A DNA stretch of 56,714 nt from a virus, in the IMG/VR virus record IMGVR_UViG_3300042534_000372, positions 1 through 56,714 of that record; one strand, 5' to 3'. The notes beneath the pieces are model-generated. The model saw nothing but the letters and a program-made list of their open reading frames with translations. It ran no database searches and was not told where the DNA came from. The position numbers and the translations under genes were made by a program. Positions 22,063 through 29,175 of this stretch are shown one piece after another. Position 1 is the stretch's first letter; each line of letters opens with the position of its first letter.

Positions 22063-22944
22063 CTATTTATGTCTGTTCATCCAATCTTGCACGTACCACA
22101 ATTGCCCACAACCTCCACCAATATCATCCTGTCCAACAGGGTCGAAAACTCTAACATTATATCCACACTCTAAAAAACTAGCTGAAATTTCGTTAATTCT
22201 GTCAAGTTCTTTATATCCTTTATCTTTCATGTTTTCATCAGCAGAGCAAATAACACTGAATGTTAGGTTGAAAACAGCAGGGCTAAACAGGTCTTTTAGG
22301 CGGTTCATTTCATCATCGCTTTGGTTGTGCTCTCCAATGCAGTAATTAATGTAAACAGGTCGCTTGGTTAGCTTATTCCACTCAATGCCAGTATCACGCA
22401 TCTCACGCAATGTAAGCTTGTTTTTAAATGGTATTAAAGCATCTCTTTTTATTTCGATTGCCTCGTGTACACTAAATTGCAATCCTACCTTGTCAATGTC
22501 GTTACTTACTTCAAATAATCTTTCAAATGCTTTGGGTTTTTTAGCTGCCATTGTACTAAGTAACAGTTCTGCATTTGGGTAAAGGTTATTTAAGTCTCTA
22601 ATTGCTTTTTCTACATTTTCAAAATTAAGCATCGGCTCACCCATACTCATAAACATTATTTGGAAGCGTTCACCAACAGCATTAATGTTTTCAATATTCA
22701 TGTCTCTTAAGCAATGTTTTACTTGGTCAACTATTTCACGACTCGTAAGGTTTCTAATAAACATCTTACCAGTTCCGCAAAACTTACAACCCACAGGACA
22801 TCCGCTTTGTACACTTACACACAATACTGTTCGTTTGTAAAAATCCTCGTATCTGTAAAGCACAGCTTCTGCAACTGCATTTTCAAAATCAAATACATAC
22901 TTCCAAACATTGTTATCTGAACTATCAAATCTTTTCGTTTCCAT
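22063..22944 (-). CDS. RlmN/Cfr-like radical SAM methyltransferase
   Basis: 293 residues. VLCVSVQSGCPVGCKFCGTG carries the CxxxCxxC iron-sulfur motif (C49, C53, C56) and the upstream Cys42 that corresponds to RlmN C118. RNLTSREIVDQV follows, as in RlmN. Near the C-terminus, VGQDDIGGGCGQLW holds Cys279, the equivalent of the methyl-carrying C355. All catalytic residues of the RlmN/Cfr mechanism are thus present. These enzymes methylate A2503 of 23S rRNA (and some tRNAs). It is shorter than cellular RlmN (about 350-390), lacking the N-terminal accessory domain. It sits among accessory genes with junction elements on both sides, so it was probably acquired as a cassette. Confidence 0.82.
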   Translation of the reverse strand: METKRFDSSDNNVWKYVFDFENAVAEAVLYRYEDFYKRTVLCVSVQSGCPVGCKFCGTGKMFIRNLTSREIVDQVKHCLRDMNIENINAVGERFQIMFMSMGEPMLNFENVEKAIRDLNNLYPNAELLLSTMAAKKPKAFERLFEVSNDIDKVGLQFSVHEAIEIKRDALIPFKNKLTLREMRDTGIEWNKLTKRPVYINYCIGEHNQSDDEMNRLKDLFSPAVFNLTFSVICSADENMKDKGYKELDRINEISASFLECGYNVRVFDPVGQDDIGGGCGQLWYVQDWMNRHK

Positions 22945-23042
22945 AATTTAAAAAATAAAATTTGCCTACGCTTCGCTTTTTAATTAGCTATATTAATATT
23001 GTTTTGTTCTAAATTGTCACCACTCACCTAACATTCGATCCA

Positions 23043-23393
23043 TTAGCGGTCATTATAATCATGTATAAATTCGCTAAAATCTGGTGTAGGGTTACTTACT
23101 AAATGCCCTGCCATTGTTATTTTTGATTGTTTACTATAATGTTCACATGAACGCTCATAGATTGCACCCGCTTTAAATGATTCTCTCATATCTAATTCAG
23201 AGAAACGACCGCTAACAAGCGGTATATTGCAGTTGCTATCGCTTTTTTCAACACCGTTCGCTTGCTTCGTCTGTTCTTCAAGGTAAGCTAATCTTTTTAA
23301 CCTTCGTAAAACATCTTCCTCAAACATTGTATGTCCGTTTTCAATAAATTTCTTTTGCTCGTATCCAGTTACTTTCTTGTATTCGTATTTCAT
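23043..23393 (-). CDS. Modular small protein with NIPLVSGRF linker
   Basis: 116 residues. N-terminal helical part (MKYEYKKVTGYEQKKFIENG, LRRLKRLAYLEEQ), linker CNIPLVSGRFSE at 55-66 and a C-terminal part ending PDFSEFIHDYNDR. Linker and following residues match the protein at 52820 (LNIPVVSGRFFE, ending EWLSQNDR), but the N-termini are unrelated. The DNA around the linker shares CTTGTTAGCGGTCGTTT with GTTGTTAGCGGTCGTTT. Function unknown. Confidence 0.65.
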   Translation of the reverse strand: MKYEYKKVTGYEQKKFIENGHTMFEEDVLRRLKRLAYLEEQTKQANGVEKSDSNCNIPLVSGRFSELDMRESFKAGAIYERSCEHYSKQSKITMAGHLVSNPTPDFSEFIHDYNDR

Positions 23394-23500
23394 AATCGCT
23401 CACTATTTAAGTTATTCAACATTTATTCATTTAATCAAAGTCGGTGGGTATTTGAACGGCAACCGACAACATACCGCAAGCCGATTATAAACAAATAAAA

Positions 23501-23662
23501 TTATCTACGTTTATTTCTCTTTTTCCGCTTTAATTTATTTTTTAAACATATAGCATTGTGTTTGCTTGTATTTCTTCCTGTAGTTATTTCTGTACCAAAC
23601 ACCTTAAAGCTTTCTATTAAATCATATTGTAAGCTTGAATGCTCGTTTCCTATTGGGTTCAT
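23501..23662 (-). CDS. Small very basic protein
   Basis: 53 residues; MNPIGNEHSSLQYDLIESFK at the start and a C-terminus of almost pure Lys/Arg (LKNKLKRKKRNKRR). It probably binds nucleic acid. Between it and the next gene lies a junction-type sequence (TTATAATCGGCTTGCGGTAT). Confidence 0.55.
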   Translation of the reverse strand: MNPIGNEHSSLQYDLIESFKVFGTEITTGRNTSKHNAICLKNKLKRKKRNKRR

Positions 23663-23740
23663 AATTTTCTCAATTTATAATATAAATGTAAAAATCATAT
23701 TTAAGTACACTTATATAGTTGATTAATAATATTTTATATT

Positions 23741-23768
23741 TTGGTCACCTTATCAGTGAGGTGACCAA
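23741..23768. terminator. Strong hairpin between two minus-strand genes
   Basis: TTGGTCACCT (23741-23750) and AGGTGACCAA (23759-23768), a perfect 10-bp stem with an 8-base loop, flanked by AT-rich tracts on both sides. It follows the gene ending at 23792 and a TATAATGGATCGAATGTAAG junction start. Confidence 0.65.
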
Positions 23769-23791
23769 ATACGATTCTTACATTCGATCCA

Positions 23792-24001
23792 TTATAAATC
23801 AACAATCTCAATACCTTTCCCTATTAATTTCAAAAACTTCTCAATCCATAATAACTTGTTTTGCAAAGCTGTTAACTTTTGTGGAACATCACAAGGCTCA
23901 CAATCTAATACTACCGATTGATCTACACGCTTCGGATATTCTGCTTTTAATTTATCGTAAATCTTTTGAACGGGTTCTATGTATCCTTTAGGCTTCCTCA
24001 T
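23792..24001 (-). CDS. Hypothetical small protein
   Basis: 69 residues: MRKPKGYIEPVQKIYDKLKA, two cysteines in DCEPCDVPQK, and a C-terminal amphipathic helix. It overlaps the upstream gene by 14 bases. Function unknown. Confidence 0.58.
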   Translation of the reverse strand: MRKPKGYIEPVQKIYDKLKAEYPKRVDQSVVLDCEPCDVPQKLTALQNKLLWIEKFLKLIGKGIEIVDL

Positions 24002-24179
24002 TTGATAAGTATTTTTTTAAGTTAGTATAATAATTTAATTTGTTTTCGTATCTGGTTTTAACTTCGAAATTATACGTAATTAGTTGTAATATTTCAGAAT
24101 AGAAGTTGATGTTTTCTATTGCGCTTCTAAACGCTGCTTTTAAAGATCCGTATTTTAGTATTATTTGTTTTTGGTTCAT
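23988..24179 (-). CDS. Hypothetical helical protein
   Basis: 63 residues, MNQKQIILKYGSLKAAFRSA, with a Tyr/Asn/Lys-rich helical remainder. Its upstream neighbour is separated by a GGGGC/GCCCC hairpin. No family recognised. Confidence 0.55.
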   Translation of the reverse strand: MNQKQIILKYGSLKAAFRSAIENINFYSEILQLITYNFEVKTRYENKLNYYTNLKKYLSNEEA

Positions 24180-24193
24180 GATATTCGGTTTAT

Positions 24194-24207
24194 GGGGCAG
24201 AAGCCCC
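24194..24207 (-). terminator. Short GC hairpin, possible attenuator
   Basis: GGGGC-agaa-GCCCC, a 5-bp GC stem with a tetraloop between the genes ending at 24215 and starting at 24179. There is no T run, so it may be an mRNA-stability or attenuation element. Confidence 0.4.
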
Positions 24208-24214
24208 TGATTGA

Positions 24215-24469
24215 TTATTTATTTTTATAAAAATCATCTTTCGCTTTTTCGGCATCATTAAGTGTAGAGTGAAAAATTTGAACTAGATTATTAAAGTTAC
24301 CATCTTTTCTATTTGGCTTATGCATATTCCCAAATTCACAATCGCTTACTATTTTTAACTGCTTTAATCCGCAACTCTTTACAATTTCTTTAGTAATATT
24401 TATTATTTCACCTTTATGTAATTCAATTTTAAAAATCTGTTGTCCTTTTGAAAATCTTGGTTTGGTCAT
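24215..24469 (-). CDS. Hypothetical basic protein
   Basis: 84 residues, basic, beginning MTKPRFSKGQQIFKIELHKG, with a beta-like middle (KQLKIVSDCEFGNMHKPNRK) and a charged helix at the end. First gene after the lysis-operon terminator. Function unknown. Confidence 0.58.
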   Translation of the reverse strand: MTKPRFSKGQQIFKIELHKGEIINITKEIVKSCGLKQLKIVSDCEFGNMHKPNRKDGNFNNLVQIFHSTLNDAEKAKDDFYKNK

Positions 24470-24582
24470 GATATTTATTTTTAAGTGTTATTATCCTTAT
24501 TTGTTACACCAAAGTAAGGTATAAAAAACTTCACTTCCTAATTATTTCAAGTTTATTTTACTTTTATTTTCGATTAAGCACA

Positions 24583-24608
24583 AAAAAGAAGCGGTAACCA
24601 GCCGCTTC
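24583..24608 (-). terminator. Intrinsic terminator after the lysis genes
   Basis: On the minus strand GAAGCGG-ctggtta-CCGCTTC followed by six T. The 7-bp GC-rich stem and T tract are textbook; it ends the transcript that carries the lysis genes. Confidence 0.85.
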
Positions 24609-24653
24609 AATCACTTAAACCTAATAAAAAAACTAAACCAAATACACAAAGTA

Positions 24654-24887
24654 CTATTCTTTTTTTGGATCTTTTACAAACAAGTGAAGTACTCCACCAA
24701 TTGCCCCAAATAATACGGTTAAGAATGCGATAAGATCACCACCAGAAGCATCGATAATTTGAGCAATAGCCTCATTAATCCCTGCGCTCTGATCAGCTGT
24801 AACCACATTAAAACTAACAAGACCGAAAAGTATAATTGTAACTACTCCGATTAATGAAGTTTTCCATTCTTTTAAATTTTTAAACAT
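24654..24887 (-). CDS. Holin-like membrane protein
   Basis: 77 residues with two hydrophobic helices (TSLIGVVTIILFGLVSF at 10-26 and LIAFLTVLFGAIGGVLHLFV at 52-71), a short acidic loop and a charged tail KDPKKE. Size, topology and position next to an endopeptidase and a spanin-like gene fit a class II holin. Holins have little sequence conservation, so the call rests on context. Confidence 0.65.
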   Translation of the reverse strand: MFKNLKEWKTSLIGVVTIILFGLVSFNVVTADQSAGINEAIAQIIDASGGDLIAFLTVLFGAIGGVLHLFVKDPKKE

Positions 24888-24935
24888 ATTGCGTTTTTTT
24901 TGATTAGTACTAATTCAAGTTACTAAATTAAAGAT

Positions 24936-25184
24936 TTATTTCAACTTTCGCAAATCTCTTTTTAATTGGCGTTCTCTTTTACGCTCATCCTTTCTCATTT
25001 GCCTTGCCGCCTGTCTTGATCTTATAACAAACGGACTCTTTGTTTTTATCTTTCGATTGTCTTTAATCTTAGGATCATTAACCTGATCACCTTGAACGTT
25101 TACGATATCAGGATCTTTGAACTTTATATAAATCAACAAGGCGGTTAATACTCCTGATAAAAATAAGGTGATTGATTTCCACAT
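24936..25184 (-). CDS. Spanin-like or lysis accessory membrane protein
   Basis: 82 residues: one N-terminal transmembrane helix (ITLFLSGVLTALLIYI), then a soluble, extremely basic tail (RQMRKDERKRERQLKRDLRK). The one-helix plus charged tail design resembles i-spanins, though the tail is more basic and shorter than usual. It begins one base before the endopeptidase stop. Confidence 0.5.
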   Translation of the reverse strand: MWKSITLFLSGVLTALLIYIKFKDPDIVNVQGDQVNDPKIKDNRKIKTKSPFVIRSRQAARQMRKDERKRERQLKRDLRKLK

Positions 25185-25185
25185 A

Positions 25186-25491
25186 CTAAAGTGTTTTAGG
25201 TTGAAATTCTATGTGAAAATGATCTTTTTCAAGCACAACATCAAACTCACTCCCTAACGCTCCAATTAACTCAAGGTTAATAATAGCCAATTCAGAGGAA
25301 TTAAACATTCTAATTCTAGCGTCGATTGCAAGGCCAACATAATGAAGCGACCCTATTTTATGTTTTCCACCAGTACCCTCAGTAATAACTAATTCACCAC
25401 CGTGCTTTTGCATTATTTGATCTGTAATAATACAAGCAATAACCATTTCAGGACTTAACCCTCTAATTTGTGCACCTTCTTTAATTTTCAT
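25186..25491 (-). CDS. Endolysin, M15-type peptidase
   Basis: 101 residues. SLHYVGLAIDARI carries the HxxGxAxD motif (His50, Asp57), and KDHFHIEFQP gives the second zinc His (His93), the signature of M15 D,D-carboxypeptidase/endopeptidases such as phage Ply and VanY. It cuts peptidoglycan cross-links. There is no signal peptide, so it depends on a holin. At 101 residues it is a minimal catalytic domain without a wall-binding part. Confidence 0.8.
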   Translation of the reverse strand: MKIKEGAQIRGLSPEMVIACIITDQIMQKHGGELVITEGTGGKHKIGSLHYVGLAIDARIRMFNSSELAIINLELIGALGSEFDVVLEKDHFHIEFQPKTL

Positions 25492-25494
25492 GAT

Positions 25495-25749
25495 CTAATT
25501 ATTAAATGAAATTTGATTTGTGTCTATAAACATATTTATTTTTCTAATTCCGACTAATACCGTAGCGTGATCGGTTCCGAATAACCTACCGATACTTTGA
25601 TAGGTTAATTCTCCTTTTTCCCGGAGAAGTTTCCAAGCGTGCCATCGGCCGCAAACAATGTCTCTCTGTCTGTTTTTAGAGATTATATCTTCGTATGATA
25701 TGCCCGTAATTTCAATCGATTCTGTTATTAGTTCTGAGATTTGTTTCAT
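25495..25749 (-). CDS. Stand-alone DnaA domain IV-like DNA-binding protein
   Basis: 84 residues. CGRWHAWKLLREKGELTYQS, IGRLFGTDHATVLVGIRKI matches the DnaA C-terminal signature (basic turn, IG-x-x-F, then DHATV recognition helix). The ATPase domains are absent. It may recognise DnaA-box-like sites in the phage origin or act as a DnaA mimic. Start 3 bases before the next gene's stop region; it is in the lysis/methylase operon. Confidence 0.75.
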   Translation of the reverse strand: MKQISELITESIEITGISYEDIISKNRQRDIVCGRWHAWKLLREKGELTYQSIGRLFGTDHATVLVGIRKINMFIDTNQISFNN

Positions 25750-25752
25750 ATT

Positions 25753-26460
25753 TTAGAATAATGTTTTTTGCATTTGGTGAATTCTTAATCTTAACATTGC
25801 TGCATCAAAATAATCCTTATCCAATTCGCATGCTGTAAGATCGAATTTAAGGTTATGACAGGCGATAGCGATTGAACCACTACCAAGATGCGTATCAAGT
25901 ATTTTGTCGCCTTCTTTGGCGTAGTTTATTAAAAGCCATTCGTAGAGCTTTACAGGTTTTTGGGTTGGGTGGATACGCTTCTCATTCTTAGATTTATTGC
26001 CTTGCTGAATTAATGCTTTGTGTGCATTCTTTGTGATAGATAAACCTTGAAACATTCCACGCCACATGTAGCGGACTATATCAGTTCTTTTATTGAGTGA
26101 GTTGTAAGCTATTTCGCAATCAAACTGATCGCTACTATCATTTAACTTATCCCAAATAATCCTCCCACCTGTAAGATTATAGTCGTAATAATTCACGCCC
26201 CAAATAATTTGATTTTTAGAAACTCTTTTAAGCTCATCAAAATATCTCGAGTCTGCAGGTTTTGAATCCCAATTCTTATGAGTGTAATTTGGCGATTTCA
26301 CGTTTAACACAGTACCGTTAGATTGCTTACATTTATTAGGTTTTCTGCTTGGCTTATCTGCACCTATCCCATATTCAGGATCTACAATAGCCAATTCAAA
26401 ATAATTATCTGGATAACGCTTCATTAATTCCATATTATCTTCATTACTTATCTGAATCAT
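25753..26460 (-). CDS. DNA adenine-N6/cytosine-N4 methyltransferase, beta class
   Basis: 235 residues. Motif IV DPEY at 27-30 comes before motif I LGSGSIAIA at 192-200, the beta-class order; HPTQKPV (164-170) is the typical block before motif X/I. Motif IV is DPEY, not DPPY, an accepted variant. It probably modifies phage DNA against host restriction. No cognate endonuclease is encoded. Its start overlaps the neighbouring HTH gene's stop (4 bases). Confidence 0.85.
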   Translation of the reverse strand: MIQISNEDNMELMKRYPDNYFELAIVDPEYGIGADKPSRKPNKCKQSNGTVLNVKSPNYTHKNWDSKPADSRYFDELKRVSKNQIIWGVNYYDYNLTGGRIIWDKLNDSSDQFDCEIAYNSLNKRTDIVRYMWRGMFQGLSITKNAHKALIQQGNKSKNEKRIHPTQKPVKLYEWLLINYAKEGDKILDTHLGSGSIAIACHNLKFDLTACELDKDYFDAAMLRLRIHQMQKTLF

Positions 26461-26723
26461 CGTACATTCATTTTTAATTTATTCATTCTATCAATTGTCG
26501 CAAGTCTCTTTTTATGGATGCGAATTCCATAAAACACGTTTGATTTATTGACTTCAAAAAGTTCGGCAATCGAGGTACATTTAAAGCCTTGAATCCTGAG
26601 TGCGTAAAATATCTGATACCTTTCAGCAATTTCGGACTCAATTCTATTTTGTTCTTTTAACCTTTCAAATGTATCTTCGCCAAATTTGCAAAGTTTTAAT
26701 GTTGCTTCTTTTAGGTTTTTCAT
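26457..26723 (-). CDS. HTH protein with DnaA domain IV-like core
   Basis: 88 residues. YQIFYALRIQGFKCTSIAEL, FEVNKSNVFYGIRIHKKRL follows the same plan as the stand-alone DnaA domain IV at 25495 (helix, IAELF, recognition helix, basic helix) but with NKSNV in place of DHATV. A second, diverged DNA-binding partner in the same operon. Function unknown. Confidence 0.62.
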   Translation of the reverse strand: MKNLKEATLKLCKFGEDTFERLKEQNRIESEIAERYQIFYALRIQGFKCTSIAELFEVNKSNVFYGIRIHKKRLATIDRMNKLKMNVR

Positions 26724-26733
26724 GTTGTTTGTG

Positions 26734-27375
26734 TTAAAATAATGATGGTAATTCTTGATTACTCCTGGTTATTATTCCTAATGCTGTGTCAAGTATTGTT
26801 TTCCCTGCTTCGTAATCTACTAGGTTTCTTGCAATTTTTTCAACTCTCTGAACTCCTTTGTATTTTGTAAAGTCATAATCGTGAAACTCGCAAAGGCTTT
26901 TGACATTATCTTTAATAAATGCATTTCCATCCCTTGAACTTAGGATATTAGGCAAGTTGAAGTTTGTCCAGTATAAATGTCTACCTCTTTTCTTTGCCTG
27001 GATTAAAGGCTCGTAATATGGGATTACATTTTCAACTGTGTATTTCCCATCGAAATAGCTTTGTAAAAAGATAATCTCTTCATACAATCTCATATCTGGG
27101 TAAATTGGCTTTGTCGCTCTTTCTCCATTTTTACATCCCCAATATCTAGCCCTTGAATGAGAAGGACAAGGTGGTGAAGTCCAGATAAAATCAAATTCTT
27201 TGTAATGATCTAAAAGGTATTGATGAGCATCTGCTACAATTACGGTATCATTTGGGAATCTTTCTTGATACAATCTTGCTAATTCAGTATCTAATTCTAC
27301 GGCTGTGATTTCGTGCTCATCTCCCCACTTATAGCGATTTCCACCAAGGCAAGCGTATAGGTTTAGTATTTTCAT
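26734..27375 (-). CDS. DNA cytosine-5 methyltransferase
   Basis: 213 residues. Motif I NLYACLGGNRYKW, motif IV WTSPPCPSHS with catalytic Cys70, and motif VI YTVENV (Glu115, Asn116) are clear. It is short: the target-recognition region is minimal (about 120-180), and the motif IX-X part is VDYEAGKTILDTALG. Probably an orphan modification enzyme. The next upstream HTH gene overlaps its start by 4 bases. Confidence 0.85.
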   Translation of the reverse strand: MKILNLYACLGGNRYKWGDEHEITAVELDTELARLYQERFPNDTVIVADAHQYLLDHYKEFDFIWTSPPCPSHSRARYWGCKNGERATKPIYPDMRLYEEIIFLQSYFDGKYTVENVIPYYEPLIQAKKRGRHLYWTNFNLPNILSSRDGNAFIKDNVKSLCEFHDYDFTKYKGVQRVEKIARNLVDYEAGKTILDTALGIITRSNQELPSLF

Positions 27376-27590
27376 ATTCTTTTAATTTTTACCTGGCAAT
27401 TTCTCACCTCTGCATAGGTTCTTTTATAATAATTCGATTTCAATATTTTTAACACCGTTGATTTCTCTAAGTTATACTCGCGTACAATTAACCGAAAAGC
27501 CTGTTCTAAGCTCTTCTTATCAACTAGAATATAATTTACATACATTCGTATCAGTTGTTGATTTCGGGTGATTGTGGCGAGTGTTTTCAT
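27372..27590 (-). CDS. Small HTH-like protein
   Basis: 72 residues, basic: LIRMYVNYILVDKKSLEQAF, RLIVREYNLEKSTVLKILKS looks like a homeodomain-like HTH (turn LEKST). Located just upstream of, and coupled with, the cytosine methyltransferase. May regulate the operon; unproven. Confidence 0.55.
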   Translation of the reverse strand: MKTLATITRNQQLIRMYVNYILVDKKSLEQAFRLIVREYNLEKSTVLKILKSNYYKRTYAEVRNCQVKIKRI

Positions 27591-27625
27591 GGTGTCCGAT
27601 TTAGTACATTACACTTGAATAGTCA

Positions 27626-27877
27626 TTAAGCGTAAACCTCAAACTTTAGATAAATATCATCATAAAAAGGGAGATAAATACTACCATAAAATGATGCCTC
27701 GTCATATCCGTCTGTTTTTGTGTCGTTAAATTCATGAGTAAAACAACCATCTTCGTATGCTTCCTTTGTTGCTTTTTCTGGAATTTCTGTTTTGTTTACG
27801 AACCCACACAGCCATACTTGGGAGCAATCCTCTTTTAAAAATACAAATCCTTTTTTTATTATATCAATTTTGTCCAT
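27626..27877 (-). CDS. Hypothetical acidic protein
   Basis: 83 residues, beta-rich, aromatic: KKGFVFLKEDCSQVWLCGFV, SFYGSIYLPFYDDIYLKFEV. No signal or membrane segment. The start is preceded by the leader AAAAAACTGAACC. Family unknown. Confidence 0.58.
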   Translation of the reverse strand: MDKIDIIKKGFVFLKEDCSQVWLCGFVNKTEIPEKATKEAYEDGCFTHEFNDTKTDGYDEASFYGSIYLPFYDDIYLKFEVYA

Positions 27878-27922
27878 GGTTCAGTTTTTTATTTAAAATT
27901 AACATTCAAAAATCAATTACTA

Positions 27923-28294
27923 CTATTTTTTAGTGTGTTGTACAGCAGGTTTTATGATTCCACAGTACTCACAAACAGTGTTTCCGGTGTATTCCATTTC
28001 TCCGCAATCCTGAAACCAAGCTCCGCACATTTCCTCGTCAATCCATTTGTGATTATCAAAAATACAATTCTTCCAAATCTTTTTTAATGTTTCTTTATCG
28101 TGCGTAAATACCTGACCTACGCAGTGTTCTGAATGTTCTTTAAATCCTAAATATTCAATTCCATCTTGATAATCAAATTCCTTATCGTAAGTAGGAACTC
28201 TTAATTTTATATCAACATACTTTTGTCCTTTGCGAATTACGCCTTTACACATTGAGCAGGGGTGTTCTTTTCTTGCTTTCCTTGTTGTATCCAT
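27923..28294 (-). CDS. Zinc-binding phage protein
   Basis: 123 residues. The N-terminus TRKARKEHPCSMCKGVIRKG resembles a treble-clef zinc knuckle seen in phage proteins (CxxC, basic turn), followed by His/Cys pairs (HSEHC) and a C-terminal CEYCGII. An AGGAG Shine-Dalgarno-like sequence precedes the start, unlike most genes here. The last codons (PAVQHTKK) contain a variant of the dispersed operator at 27935-27951. Confidence 0.65.
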   Translation of the reverse strand: MDTTRKARKEHPCSMCKGVIRKGQKYVDIKLRVPTYDKEFDYQDGIEYLGFKEHSEHCVGQVFTHDKETLKKIWKNCIFDNHKWIDEEMCGAWFQDCGEMEYTGNTVCEYCGIIKPAVQHTKK

Positions 28295-28313
28295 TTTTAT
28301 TTTCTCCTATTAT

Positions 28314-28538
28314 TTAATTTACACCGTGGTATTTCTTCACAAACTTTTCGGGGTTATTATAGTATGTCACAGCCGTTTTAATGTCTTTTGCGGTTCGTTC
28401 GTTACTTGACTTGTTAGTCCATATCTTAAAGACTCCATCGTCTTTAGAAATGTATTTTGTTACATCATCCTCTTTGTGACAAAACAGAATACAATTATCT
28501 TTTGCATTTTTAATTTGTGTTTTGTTGATTTTTTTCAT
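28314..28538 (-). CDS. Hypothetical protein
   Basis: 74 residues, charged, MKKINKTQIKNAKDNCILFC with a later GVFKIWTNKSSNERTAKDIK. It has an unusually strong ribosome binding site, GGAGGAAATAACC-ATG. Function unknown; located between the loader gene and the zinc protein. Confidence 0.62.
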   Translation of the reverse strand: MKKINKTQIKNAKDNCILFCHKEDDVTKYISKDDGVFKIWTNKSSNERTAKDIKTAVTYYNNPEKFVKKYHGVN

Positions 28539-28540
28539 GG

Positions 28541-29173
28541 TTATTTCCTCCTTGAATTTCCTTTAATTGGCATTATATTAAACATTTCCTTTATCCGATC
28601 CCTCACCCTGTCTCCGTAGCGTTCCTCCATCTGAGAAGGTTTAAGATTTGTTGTGATAAACATCAAGAATCTACGGTCTAAATATCTGCGGTTAAAGATT
28701 TCGTAAATTGGAGCCTCTTTTGTTCCGTAGTTATTTATTTCAACCTGCTCTGTTCCTAAATCATCAATGAATAATGGAGAAACGAACAAACGATCTTTAC
28801 CATCTTTCGATTTGAATATCTCAACAATCTCAATCGCTGAATATGAAGCTACTATCTTGTTTGCATACTTCATAAACTCAACAAATATTTTCAATGTTAA
28901 AGTTTTCCCGCATCCAATTTCACCGGATAGCAATAAACCCTTTTGCAAATCACCATTGAAAGTTGGATCCATTAAGCACCATTTCAAAATCTGCGTGATT
29001 GGCTCCTTTAAGCTCTCATCAACTTTATATTTTCCGTTCGTTAGTCTATTACCGATCGAAAACCAAACACGCTTAGCATCGCTTAAATCTATTTTAGCGA
29101 AAAAAGACTTCCTAATATTTGATGAACTACTAAGCAAATCTCTTTCATGTTGAATTATTTCGTCAATCTTCAT
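28541..29173 (-). CDS. DnaC/IstB-like helicase-loader ATPase
   Basis: 210 residues. Walker A GEIGCGKT at 84-91, Walker B LFIDDLGTE (Asp137/138), sensor 1 LFITTNLKPSQ, then the arginine-finger region ERYGDRVRDRIKEMF. This AAA+ layout is that of DnaC/DnaI loaders, which place the replicative helicase on the origin. No phage helicase is seen, so the host DnaB is presumably recruited. The initiator gene lies immediately upstream. Confidence 0.82.
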   Translation of the reverse strand: MKIDEIIQHERDLLSSSSNIRKSFFAKIDLSDAKRVWFSIGNRLTNGKYKVDESLKEPITQILKWCLMDPTFNGDLQKGLLLSGEIGCGKTLTLKIFVEFMKYANKIVASYSAIEIVEIFKSKDGKDRLFVSPLFIDDLGTEQVEINNYGTKEAPIYEIFNRRYLDRRFLMFITTNLKPSQMEERYGDRVRDRIKEMFNIMPIKGNSRRK

Positions 29174-29175
29174 AT

